A DNA stretch of 64,000 nucleotides from Fomes fomentarius (GCA_022606135.1 JABYQN010000002.1:3844001-3908000), one strand, 5' to 3'; numbered from the stretch's first letter, positions 11,902 to 21,217 are shown. Translations and numbers: made by a program. The notes: generated from the sequence alone by a model not told the origin.

Positions 11902-12090
11902 CTCACCGAATGCTGTCCAAACCCGGAAGCGTAGCTGATTCTTCCTCCGCCGGCATGAGATCACACATAGCCACGAAGGCCTCGGTGCTGACGATGCTTA
12001 CTTTACATCCGCAGTCCTTTGACACGGCGTTCCCCACTTATCTTGTGGTCTCGTACCCCATCGTTGTAACGTGTACCCGACATACACACA
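11902..12090. other. 3' flank of the five-exon gene
   Basis: No feature is seen; a short stretch between the gene and the right flanking repeat. Confidence 0.4.
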
Positions 12091-12130
12091 TCCTGACCAG
12101 GCATTTAATGACAAGCGCTGCATAGTGCAC
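12091..12130. repeat. Right flanking repeat of the extra segment in unit 1
   Basis: Begins tcctgaccaggcatttaatg and resembles 9012-9048 and the unit-2 sequence 16777-16821. It is the likely right end of the extra DNA. Confidence 0.6.
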
Positions 12131-12237
12131 TTCACTTGGTTCCAGCCGGCGGCGATGGAAGGTAGGATTTAGGCTGTCGCCAGATATTGTGAATAAAACT
12201 GAGAGATTACATACACTACGACGACAAGGATGTGCGA

Positions 12238-13230
12238 TCAATCCGACAGCGACAACGCATTCAGCCGGAGGGGGCCTTTCGACCAATGTTCGTTCCCAGC
12301 GATGAAGTCCGCGCGCACCACCTTTCCTCTCGAGACCACCCTCCCGCCCTTCTCTACCTTCACGTACACCTCTTCCACGGGCCCCTCATAGAACCTCGAA
12401 GGCTGCTGTACTGAGAGCCTGAGCTCGTCCTCCCCAAGCATCCTTCCTTCATGCACGACGGGCACAAACTTGATCCCCGTATCCGCCAACGACGCTTCCA
12501 ACGCCTAGCCTGTCTGCCCATCGATCCAGACTTCTGTCGTACAAGTCGAAGGCCATGAACCAGTCCGGCAGGCGACTGTACGCGATCGCATGTGTCACGA
12601 CGAGCCACTCCGAGGGTGTACCGCTGTGCGAACAGCGGGTCGAGGACCCTTAGACTCATCCTCGGTGAACTGGGCGCATCCTTCCAGTCTCATGAGGCAG
12701 TAACCGAAGCATCGCGAGCTTGTACCGTTCCTCCTTCAGCGCTGCGTCGCCCAGCCTCAGGAACCCGCGCAGAGACTCGGCCGCGGCCTTGCATAGATCG
12801 AGCGCGACCATTCGCGCATGGTCGAACCTTCTCTCTATGTGGATGGTAAACGTGAGGTGATACAGGATGTCTACATTGCCTGACAGCGGAGGTACTGGAT
12901 AATCTGGAAGGATCGAGTCATAGCCTTTGTCGGCCGTATAGTCTTCGTGTTCTGGAAGTGTGATGTGGAACGATTTGGGTTTGCGTCCCACGCGCTTCTG
13001 CAAGGTCTGGCACCAGATAACCCCTACGAGGACTACGCCCGCCTTGACGCTACCACCTACCCCAGCTACGTGTAGGTGGAGACGAAGTCCTGGCGTAGAT
13101 AAGGTATCCTCATAAGTGGCCTTGGTGAAGATGGTCAGATGGATGCCCGACAAAGAGTCGCGGAGACATGGTGCATGCTGTCCGCACTGAAAACTGTTGG
13201 GATCTCGGCATTAGCAACTTGATATATGCC
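12238..13230 (-). pseudogene. Truncated copy of the four-domain RNA-repair gene
   Basis: The 5' part (13153 down to about 12700) encodes the counterpart of residues about 43-197 of the intact protein, including both 2H-like motifs (IHLT and FHIT) and the run up to KLAML. The 3' part (about 12660-12238) encodes the last roughly 140 residues, ending LRLNALSLSD as in the intact copy. About 1.5 kb between them is missing: the phosphatase, the kinase and the ligase nucleotidyl-lysine motif are gone. The two parts also lie in different frames. The junction near 12655-12665 joins 'gaggaccct' sequence to 'ggtgaactg' sequence. It cannot make an active repair enzyme; a short 2H-domain product is conceivable but unproven. 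Confidence 0.85.
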
Positions 13231-13594
13231 AGGACGACCGAGGGCATGGTGTCCTTCATGAGAGGATAGTAGATGAATGATGAAGGTTAACGGTGTTTCC
13301 GTACATGGGAGGATATGACGAAGTATGCCGGGAAAGAACCATGGTGGAGAAATTGTGGACTTACCAGCTCGGTGTTCCCAGCCGCTTCCACTGAATTCCT
13401 GTTCTCACCAGTGACCAGACGTAGTAATACAATTCGAGCGTCACCACCGATATCTATTGACCCCTCTGTTCATGCTACTGCGTCATTACCCAAGGACATA
13501 CCAACGGCACCTGCATACGTCTTGCTTGTCATCCATGTCAACTGTAACGATGCTGCAATTGCGCACCTCGACGGCAGGCAAGCGATGTCTTCTG
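13231..13594. other. Junction between duplication units
   Basis: The first 170 nt match the 5' flank of the intact repair gene (19410-19640), including the string aaagaaccatggtggagaa. The remainder has no recognised feature. Confidence 0.5.
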
Positions 13595-13990
13595 CTTCGT
13601 CTCCCCCTTCTCGATGGAGTAGAATGAACATAGTGATCCACGGGAGGGCAGCCGCCACAGCGAAGATAGAGGCCAAAGTGGTTGAAGCGATATCACTCGG
13701 TCGCGCGTTTGTTCACCGTCTGTATTCTGACCATCTTTCCAAGGATAAACACCAGAGAAACATAACCCAGATTTCCGTCGAGGGGTTGCCGTCGAGAGCG
13801 TTGGAAAGAAGAACTGAAGTATTACTATTAGGAGCAAGCGCTACTAGTAATCCCTGATCCGTCCTTTCGGGCTTCCTGACCTCGGACGTTTCGGACCGAA
13901 GCACATGTTTTCGACCGTTCGCTCTTCCGCCTCGAACCTATGCAAGACCTAGTCCTTGCACGTTTCGCCACCAGGATCGGACGATGGTAT
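13595..13990 (-). pseudogene. Decayed fragment of the C2H2 gene (copy 2)
   Basis: Resembles 4370-4720 of the intact gene: 'gagtagaatgaaca', 'cagcgaagatagag', 'gtctgtattctgaccatc', 'aacaccagagaaa' and 'cctttcgggcttcc' occur in the same order. No finger or open frame survives. It parallels copy 1 and marks the left end of unit 2. Confidence 0.65.
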
Positions 13991-13999
13991 CAGGACTGT

Positions 14000-14831
14000 A
14001 TGGACGTGCACAATGAAGACTCTTGACCAACTTGCGAAGACCGCAACTTGTAAGCAACCACATCAAAATGGAATCTTTTCGGAATCGTGAAGCAACTCAT
14101 ATAGTATAGGTGGATATTTGTCCGTGAACACGCGTTCGCATCCGTCGAAGTCCATTCAGCTTGTGTGAATCCCCCGCAGAGAACTCCTATATTCTTGGAA
14201 GGTAGCTCAACGCTCTATATATCGATTTCTCAACAGAATCAGTACAGCTTCGACACGTTCACAGATGTTGTGTCCTGTGCGGCAACCTTCGGGTCTTCGT
14301 TCTAGCTCGTGTGGGACACCACCCTATTGACATCGAACCTACGTACTTGGTGGCTTTGGTCAGCTATATACTACTTATCAGTACTATGGGCCAGTGGTAT
14401 CGACCCTGCAACGTCAACCTTGGTCGCAGCCCTAACGCCTCTACGTAATAGTGTCCAGTGAGTCTTGTCTTACATCTGTTACCCTCTCAGACAAATATTG
14501 AGTATGGTTGTAGGTATATAGATCGATGATGCTACATTAGCCTCACTTCGCTTCCTGTAGAACGTCGTGACCTGACGTCTCATGAAAGGAAGGTTTGACT
14601 AGCCGCAATTGTGAACCGGCCCAATTTCGACTGGGCTTATTAATCTCAGAGTCTAGGCCTTCAGCCCCCTGTCTGAAATTAGGAAGTAATCCAGTGGATA
14701 GGCTACCCGCGCTTCGGAATGTTGGACCCAAGGCCGAATCGCAACCATTTCCTAGTAGGATGTATCTGTGGCTGTGAGTCTATCCGTCCGCATTAATTCG
14801 AGTTCTGCCTGTCTCTCTGGAGCTGAATATG
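14000..14831. other. Upstream region of kinase B
   Basis: No gene is seen. From about 14340 onward it mirrors the region upstream of kinase A. Confidence 0.6.
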
Positions 14832-14838
14832 TATATAA
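14832..14838 (+). promoter_or_regulatory. TATA box of kinase B
   Basis: TATATAA in the same context (gaatatgtatataagaag) as the kinase A TATA box. Confidence 0.55.
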
Positions 14839-14880
14839 GAAGAGGCCCTCTGGCCTCCCAAGTCCCCCCATCATCCTCAT

Positions 14881-14970
14881 CGTTCCAGGTGAACATACTC
14901 CTTCGTCGTTCCAGGTGAACATACTCCTTCGTCGTTCCAGGTGAACATACTCCGTCGTTCCAGGTGAACA
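14881..14970 (+). repeat. Tandem 26-bp repeat in the kinase B leader (about 4 copies)
   Basis: The core cgttccaggtgaaca starts at 14881, 14907, 14933 and 14956, giving spacings of 26, 26 and 23. Kinase A has only about two copies, so the leader length differs between the paralogues. Confidence 0.85.
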
Positions 14971-15009
14971 CACATCATCATCCACCCACCTCAGTATTCA
15001 GTCACCGTC

Positions 15010-16375
15010 ATGTCGTCCTCCGTCGTCCGCCTCCCCAACCTCAGCGGCTGTGCCGTTGATGACCGCTACTACCTTCGCAAACTCATCGGAACGGGCACCT
15101 TCGGCGTCGTCTACCAGGCTGTCGACCTCCGCGCCCGCCCTACCGAGGACCCCTACCGCGCCGTCAAAGTCATCCCAAAGGTCGGCCGGCAGCCCCACGA
15201 GATCGAGATGTTCCACCGCGAGGTCGCGTTCCACGCCGTCGTCTCCCACCACCCGAACATCGTGGGCCTCCGCGATGTGTACGAGGACGATGAGTACCTG
15301 TGCATCGTCCTCGACTACCACTCTGGGGGAGACATGTACGAACAGATCTGCCAGGGGCAGACGTACATGTACAACGACAATCTCCTCCGGGCCGCGTTCG
15401 TCTCGCTCATCGACGCGGTGCAGGCGTGCCATGATGCCGGGATCGCGCACCGGGATCTCAAGCCGGAGAACGTCCTGCTGAGCAAGGACGGGTCGCAGAT
15501 ATACCTCGCCGACTTCGGTATCGCGACGAACGAGCACATAGTGGACAGTTTCAGGTGTGGTACTCTGCATTATATGGCTCCTGGTAAGTTCGCCTTCTCC
15601 TACCATCTCCTCCCTGCTCGATCCTGACCTGTGTTTCCTTCTTCCTTCTGCAGAGTGCGCTGGTCCGCAGCCCTACTGTGCACCCTCAAACGACATCTGG
15701 GGGCTGGGGGTGATTTTGGTGAACATGATCAGCAGCATGAACCCATGGGAGGAGGCGTCGATCAAGGACAAGAACTTCGCGCGCTTCTGCGAAGACCCGA
15801 AGTTCCTGTACGACTCGCTGCCGATGTCCGAGGGCGCGTACGCCATCCTGCTCAGCATCTTCACGCTGAGCCCGCTCCACCGGATCTCACTCCCGATGCT
15901 GCGCAAGATGGTGCTGGAGGTCGACACGTTCTTCCGTGCGCCGACTGCGACCATGGCCGCGGTTGACATCGTGAACAAGAAGTACGCAGAGGCGTATCAC
16001 CAGCAGCAGCCACAGCCGCAGGTGTACGCCCAACCCCACCAGTACGCCTACCAGGAGCCGGTCTCCACTAAAGCGTCGTACTTCACGCCTCCCGCTCTGG
16101 AGCACATGCACGCCGCTGCTCGCAAGGAGGAGTCCCACTACCTCTTCACGGACTCAAGCTCGCACTCCTCTCTCTCCGCCTGGAGCGCCAACACCGTCTA
16201 TGCGGCGCCGGTCGCCGATGGTGCCTCCGCAGACCCATCATCATACACCACCACCGTGTTCTTGTCCCCTCGAGCCATGGAGGCTCGCTGGCTGGAGGAC
16301 TACGACCGTATGGCGGAGAAATTCCGCGAGCACTACTATCCCACCACCCCTTCGGACCAGCCAGTGTTTCTTTGA
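15010..16375 (+). CDS. Ran1/Sks1/Vhs1-like serine/threonine protein kinase (paralogue B)
   Basis: Two exons, 15010-15583 and 15654-16375, encode 431 aa, the same length as paralogue A; the intron is 70 nt. All kinase motifs are intact and identical to A: GTGTFGVV, AVKV with the ATP lysine, HRDLKPEN, DFG and CGTLHYMAPE. The changes against A are scattered (for example S43R, I45T, M118T) and avoid catalytic residues, which argues that both copies are under constraint or only recently separated. The gene is convergent with the RNA-repair gene; 556 nt separate the stop codons. Role inferred only from the family: a nutrient or stress-responsive protein kinase. Confidence 0.9.
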
Positions 16376-16931
16376 TCTGGTGGCCGAGATCTCTTTCGCG
16401 ATGCATGTACACCCCACCAAAACCAAACCATTCATCGACGCCACGGTTGCGGGCACCGTCGTTGATGATGGTACATAGATGCGAACGTAGATGCGAATAT
16501 AACCATAGATTCACAAACATCCCCTGCGTGAGCACATAGATGTGAACATAGCGAATATAAACGTGTCTGACATACAACATCTCCCTGCGTGATTCCGTTT
16601 GCTTGAGTGCCATCTTTCTCCGTTGAAGTGAGTGTGTGACTGATCTAGTAGAGCATCCCTCAGGGTACCATAGATATCATTTCGAGTATATACTTGAGTG
16701 AAAATAAGGCAGGATTGTGCCTGTTTTCCAAAATAACCGAACGTGCGATTGCCTCGTCTCAAACGATATACTTACAGACGTCCTGACCAGGCACTGTTCG
16801 ATAAGAAGCGCTGCACAGCGCTCACTTCACTTGAATCCAGCAACAACAGGTAGAATTTAGGCTGTCCAGTCAGAAGTGTGAACCATGTGCGTAAAACTGA
16901 AAGACCACACTACGACGACAAGGATGTGCGA
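16376..16931. other. Convergent 3' flanks of kinase B and the repair gene
   Basis: Contains a partly repeated 'cataga-gcgaa-ataaac' stretch (16470-16560) and the sequence 16777-16821 that is split or duplicated around the insertion in unit 1. No gene is seen. Confidence 0.5.
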
Positions 16932-19526
16932 TCAATCCGACAGCGACAACGCATTCAGCCGGAGGGGGCCTTTCGACCAATGTTCGTTCCCAGCGATGAA
17001 GTCCGCGCGCACCACCTTCCCTCTCGAGACCACCCTCCCGCCCTTCTCTACCTTCACGTACACCCCTTCCACGGGCCCCTCATAGAACCTCGAAGGCTGC
17101 TGTACTGAGAGCCTGAGCTCGTCCTCCCCAAGCATCCTTCCTTCATGCACGACGGGCACAAGCTTGATCCCCGTGTCCGCCAACAACGCTTCCAACGTCC
17201 TCCTGTCTGCCCACCGATCCAGACTTCTGTCGTACAAGTCGAAGGCCATGAACCAGTCCGGCAGGCGACTGTACGCGATCGCATGCGTCGCGACGAGCCA
17301 CTCCCCGAAGAGGGTGTACCGCTGTGCGAACAGCGGGTCGCGGTCGAGGACCCTCATCAAATCCTCGCGGTGTCGTTCTTTCCACAGCTCGAGCTTGCGG
17401 AACTGCTCGTGCGAGGCGGGGTTGACGTAGTGCGACCGGTTCTGCACGAGGATCTGCGTGCGGTCCGCGGAGAGCGAGAACCCCATGTTCGCCCCGTCCA
17501 CCTTCTCTGTGATCACGACGTGCGCGTCGCCGACGGCGGGAATGCTAGTGACGATGTCGTCGCTGGTCGCAGAGCCGAGGTTAATAATGTGAGCCGTCCG
17601 GGGAAACTTCAGCAGCGTCACCGGAGGAGAAAGTCGGGAAACCAGTTCTTCAGCGGCGGCCAAAGAACGGATGGTCACGATCGTCTTGAAGCCTTCCTGT
17701 AGTGTCGGCTGGACGAAAGTACTCTGCATCTGGTTCATCGCATTGCGCACCCGGTTTCCCGGCGGGAGCGTAGGGTGGCCCGCCCGGTTCTGCGCACGCG
17801 AAATACAGAGATCCTTGTCATAGTCAAACCACACGCACACAGGCGACTTTACCCAGTGCGACGCAAGGCCGAGCCAGTCCTTCCGTCCGTTCCGCGAAAC
17901 ATTGCAGCAGTCCAAGAGCACCCGCCCGCCTCTCACGTTCCCGATCGCGGTCCCGCACGCACTCCTGCTCCCGGTCTCGTCCTGGGAGATGTAGGTCCAT
18001 CCTCGAGGGTCGCGCGCCATCAGCATCTGCGCGAAAGTCGACTTGCCCGAGCCAGGGAGCCCGACCAGCATAAACAAGTCCGCGTCCGTCGGCAGCACGC
18101 CCTCCATCTCCAGCGGACAAGGCGGGGGCTCGAGCACGAGATCCGGCAGGACCGCTTGCCGTTTCCATATCGCGCTGCAGTACTTCGCCACGAATTCCTC
18201 TTGCACGTCCGTCTCGATGCTGCCCGGACGTATGGCGCGCAGAGCGGCGATAGCTTCTTTCGCGGACATCGCAGGCTCGGTCCGGCGTGAGTCCGCCTTC
18301 GCAAACCCATAGGCCACGAGGTAGCATGCAGCGACTGTGCCCGCGCGTCCCTTCCCGCATCCGCAGTGGATGAGCATCGGCCTGTTCCGCTCGTCGTCTA
18401 GCAGGCGGAAGACGAGGTCGATCTGCTCGATCGTCGGCGGGCGGTAGTTCGGGATGGGCAGGAACGTGTTCTGGATGGTCTTGCCTGCGAACCAGGCGAA
18501 ATCGAGCGGGGTCTCCTCCGTCAGCGTCAGGACGTGCCGGATGCCTAGATACCGCGACGCGAGCGCGTCAATGTCGGCAGCGGAGCGCGGTGTAGACATG
18601 AGCGCGATCTGGAACGGGACGAGCCACCTGAAGAACCGCGGGAGACGGTAATATTCGACGTCATGGCGAGTGTAAGGGGGAATCCAGATCGGCTCACGCG
18701 GCTGGAGGCAGAGCGATGGGACCGCGCGTAATTCGCGGGAGGACAGTTGCTCCCGGAGCACGGTGGACCATGGCTCGAGGAGCGCGCGCAGAGCCTCGAC
18801 GGGCAGCTGGGCCCGCTCGGGCTCCGTGAAGGCGCAGCCCCATTCGGTGAACTGTGCGCATTCTTCCAGTCTCTTGAGGCAGTATTCGGAGACCTTCGCG
18901 TCGGAGCAGCGCTCGAACGCGCAGGCGTAGGCAAGCATCGCGAGCTTGTACCGTTCCTCCTTCAGCGCTGCGTCGCCCAGCCTCAGGAACCCGCGCTGAG
19001 ACTCGGCCGCGGCCTTGCATAGATCGAGCGCGACCATTCGCGCACGGTCGAAGCTTCCCTCTATGTGGAAGGTAAACGCGAGGTGATCCAAGAAGTCTAC
19101 ATTGCCTGACAGGGGAGGTACTGGATAACCTGGAAGGATCGAGTCGTAGCCTTTGTCGACGGTATGGTCATCGTGCTCTGAAAGTGTGATGTGGAACTGT
19201 TTGGGCTTTAGTCCTGCGCGCTTTCGCAAGGTCTGGCCTGCGGCCCAGATAACCACCACGAAGAATACGCCCACCTTGACGCTACCACCTACCCCAGCTA
19301 CGTGTAGGTGACGCGTGTCGACGAGGTCTGGCGTATCCTCATTAGCGATGTTGCGGAGCTCGTCCTTGGTGAAGACGGTCAGATGGAAGCCCGACGCGGA
19401 GTCGCGGAGACGTGCTGCGTGCTGTCCGTATTGAGACTTTTGAAACCTCGAGATCTCGGCTTTGGCAATTTCATCTATGCCGGGACCAGCGAGGGCGAGG
19501 TTTCCGTTGTAAGAGGAGAGCGGCAT
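16932..19526 (-). CDS. Four-domain RNA end-healing and sealing protein: 2H phosphodiesterase, DSP phosphatase, polynucleotide kinase, RNA ligase
   Basis: Single exon, 864 aa. Residues 46-160 contain two H-x-T motifs, FHLT (H48, T50) and FHIT (H112, T114), as in 2H phosphoesterases that open 2',3'-cyclic phosphates. Residues 300-450 form a DUSP23-like phosphatase with the C-x5-R loop HCGCGKGRAGT (C388, R394); the WPD-like position reads IPNY, with Asn360 where Asp is usual. Residues 484-630 form a polynucleotide-kinase P-loop domain: Walker A GLPGSGKST (489-497), QDETGSR (D516), DCCNVSRNGRKDW and a lid arginine pair near 577-581. Residues 660-860 form a nucleotidyltransferase ligase: motif I EKVDGAN (K675), FGEW, WFMAFDLYD, EGPVEGVYVK and motif V GKVVRADF. 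The probable role is RNA break repair, with all end-processing and sealing steps in one chain. The domain order is opposite to fungal Trl1 (ligase, kinase, CPDase). The full set of active-site residues except N360 suggests function; the substrate is unknown. Confidence 0.88.
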   Translation of the reverse strand: MPLSSYNGNLALAGPGIDEIAKAEISRFQKSQYGQHAARLRDSASGFHLTVFTKDELRNIANEDTPDLVDTRHLHVAGVGGSVKVGVFFVVVIWAAGQTLRKRAGLKPKQFHITLSEHDDHTVDKGYDSILPGYPVPPLSGNVDFLDHLAFTFHIEGSFDRARMVALDLCKAAAESQRGFLRLGDAALKEERYKLAMLAYACAFERCSDAKVSEYCLKRLEECAQFTEWGCAFTEPERAQLPVEALRALLEPWSTVLREQLSSRELRAVPSLCLQPREPIWIPPYTRHDVEYYRLPRFFRWLVPFQIALMSTPRSAADIDALASRYLGIRHVLTLTEETPLDFAWFAGKTIQNTFLPIPNYRPPTIEQIDLVFRLLDDERNRPMLIHCGCGKGRAGTVAACYLVAYGFAKADSRRTEPAMSAKEAIAALRAIRPGSIETDVQEEFVAKYCSAIWKRQAVLPDLVLEPPPCPLEMEGVLPTDADLFMLVGLPGSGKSTFAQMLMARDPRGWTYISQDETGSRSACGTAIGNVRGGRVLLDCCNVSRNGRKDWLGLASHWVKSPVCVWFDYDKDLCISRAQNRAGHPTLPPGNRVRNAMNQMQSTFVQPTLQEGFKTIVTIRSLAAAEELVSRLSPPVTLLKFPRTAHIINLGSATSDDIVTSIPAVGDAHVVITEKVDGANMGFSLSADRTQILVQNRSHYVNPASHEQFRKLELWKERHREDLMRVLDRDPLFAQRYTLFGEWLVATHAIAYSRLPDWFMAFDLYDRSLDRWADRRTLEALLADTGIKLVPVVHEGRMLGEDELRLSVQQPSRFYEGPVEGVYVKVEKGGRVVSRGKVVRADFIAGNEHWSKGPLRLNALSLSD

Positions 19527-20163
19527 GATGAAGCTGAAGATCGACGATGCTTCTGTATTGAGAGGGTGTATGCCCAGAAAGAACCATGGTGGAGAAGTTA
19601 TATACTAACCAGCTCTGCCACTCTCGGCGCTTCAAGAGAAACGGGACCGCTTCGAGTCATGATCGAACCCTGGAGCACTGAGGTCCTCGGCAGCCTGTTC
19701 GACCAGAAAGAGGTGCATCGCTAGAGCGTCGGTACCCAGTCAGACTCATGGGGGACGGAGAGAACATACCGACGGAACCTGTGCAGGTGGCTCATAACAT
19801 GGAAGTATTTTTCAAAGAAAGACTTTGTGCGTGATATATGACTCACTGTTTGCATACGTCTTGCCTATGTCAATCGTATAGCCTTTTGAATAGTCGCGTT
19901 GCCAACATGACCTGTCTATAGGTATGAGCAAACACAGGTTACACAGCCCTGCTGTTCCCGACCTTAACGAGGAACACCTTGAGCGGTGTTGCATGGCGAA
20001 GCTGAATCAGCCAGAGAGCGACTTGTTATTGAAAACAAAGGCCGCAGGACGTGAATTGTGCCGTAGATATGGATGCTTAGTATACAAATACTGTGACGGA
20101 TGCGCTCTACTGTACAATGAGAGTCCAGAGGGAGAAAACGAAATGGTCACCAGCAACCGCAAT
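19527..20163. other. 5' flank of the repair gene and 3' flank of the LysM gene
   Basis: The first 120 nt are shared with unit 1. The rest shows no gene. A plus-strand open frame from 19924 overlaps the LysM gene in antisense and was not accepted. Confidence 0.45.
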
Positions 20164-20947
20164 TCAAGCCTTGGGGGGCAAGCAGATAGCTTGACCAAGG
20201 CTCAACGCCTCGCACTGGAGGTCCTTGTTCACGGCAAGGATGTCCTCCACGGAGCATCCACGAGCCTGAGCGAGATCCCAGCAAGTATCCCCGCTGACAA
20301 CATGGTGAGCTTCACTTGATCCGGGGCACAGAATGGCCTGCGGTGGGTTGACAGGCGTGGACGAGTACACCAGGCGGATGACGAGCAGGAGGATTACTGC
20401 AACGATGAGGAAGAAGGGGAGGATTACACGGTATGCGTTGTTGTTCCGGCTCGTTGAACCGGAGGGAACATTGCCGTTCTAGTTTTGCATGAAAAGAGCA
20501 TGACTTTCTGTAAGTCGTCCAGCCATGCCGAAATGAAGGGCGACATACCACGTCCACAGCAAGGGGTGCGTAGCCATCGGAACGGGAATGAACGCCGATC
20601 TCGGCCTCTTCGTCGTCCGAGGAGCGATCGTCAATGGCAATGGGAGCGTCCGAAACTACGGAGATATAGATGGGAGGGGCCTGAGCAGCGTTCCTGACTG
20701 CATTGTGGGGGGACTTAGACTCACCTCGTGTCAACTCTCCGTACTCTGCACCCTGTGGGCCCTGCCAGAGGGAGCCACCCTGGCCGCGGTAGTAGTATCT
20801 GCCAGTGTCAGAGTCGTATCCAACCCGCTTCATGCCCTGTGGTAGGCGGTAGGAGTCCTATCATCCGCGCCGTACATGGTCAGCCACTGCGCATACAGTG
20901 AGTTATGTATGGGGATGGACCTCGTCATATTGGGTCCAACGACCCAT
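20164..20947 (-). CDS. Membrane-anchored LysM-domain protein
   Basis: Exons: 20947-20921, 20857-20725, 20655-20549, 20478-20164; the phases close to 193 aa. The first exon is only nine codons (MGRWTQYDE) and joins DSYRLPQGMKRVGYDSDTG across an intron with a slightly unusual donor (gtccat). The N-terminal half carries repeated Tyr/Gly-rich and acidic segments (SSDDEEAEIG). One hydrophobic helix follows (RVILPFFLIVAVILLLVIRL, about residues 100-120), then a LysM domain: HHVVSGDTCWDLAQARGCS, ILAVNKDLQC, LSLGQAICLPP. LysM binds chitin or peptidoglycan-like glycans. There is no signal peptide, so the topology is inferred as cytoplasmic N-terminus and external LysM. It could be a cell-wall sensor rather than a secreted effector. 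It is divergent from malic enzyme, with 327 nt between the starts. Confidence 0.85.
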
Positions 20948-21209
20948 AATTGTGATGGATAGGGATGTAGTAGGGGATGGTGGTGGTCAGAAAGGAAGGG
21001 TCGACGGTCGAGATGCGCAGCTAGAGAGCGTCATTTGAGCGAGTGGTGTCCGCAGGGTGTCCGGCACGGTCGAGGTCCACGGCCAGTGGAAACGGCGAGC
21101 TTGTCTCCCACGTTGTCTCAGACTCCAGCTCGCCCATTCAGACCAAGGTTCTGTCGCAGTCTATGATGATCCCTGCACGGCCCACGCAAGCTCCTTCTCG
21201 CTATCTGCC

Positions 21210-21217
21210 TATAAATA
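21210..21217 (+). promoter_or_regulatory. TATA box of malic enzyme
   Basis: TATAAATA, 58 nt before the malic enzyme start codon, inside the 327-nt region shared with the divergent LysM gene. Confidence 0.6.

Larger units (their letters stand above)
6180..13400. repeat. Segmental duplication, unit 1
   Basis: The order zinc-finger fragment, kinase leader and kinase (7383-8755), then repair-gene copy (12238-13153) and its 5' flank (to about 13350) is repeated at about 13590-19650. The kinase portions are nearly identical. The repair-gene 5' flanks share 'aaagaaccatggtggagaa'. Unit 1 differs by an internal deletion in the repair gene and by about 3 kb of extra DNA (about 9049-12090). Boundaries are approximate. 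Confidence 0.8.
13590..19650. repeat. Segmental duplication, unit 2 (intact copy)
   Basis: Contains zinc-finger fragment, kinase B and the intact RNA-repair gene in the order of unit 1, but without the roughly 3 kb insertion and without the internal deletion. It probably resembles the ancestral arrangement. Confidence 0.8.

Noticed and set aside
17145..17702. Plus-strand frames (also 17775-18290) inside the RNA-repair gene
   Set aside because: Antisense to a well-supported 864-aa protein; no motif and no start context.
19924..20319. Plus-strand 131-codon frame before the LysM gene
   Set aside because: Its second half lies opposite the LysM domain exon, and its first half shows no homology signal.
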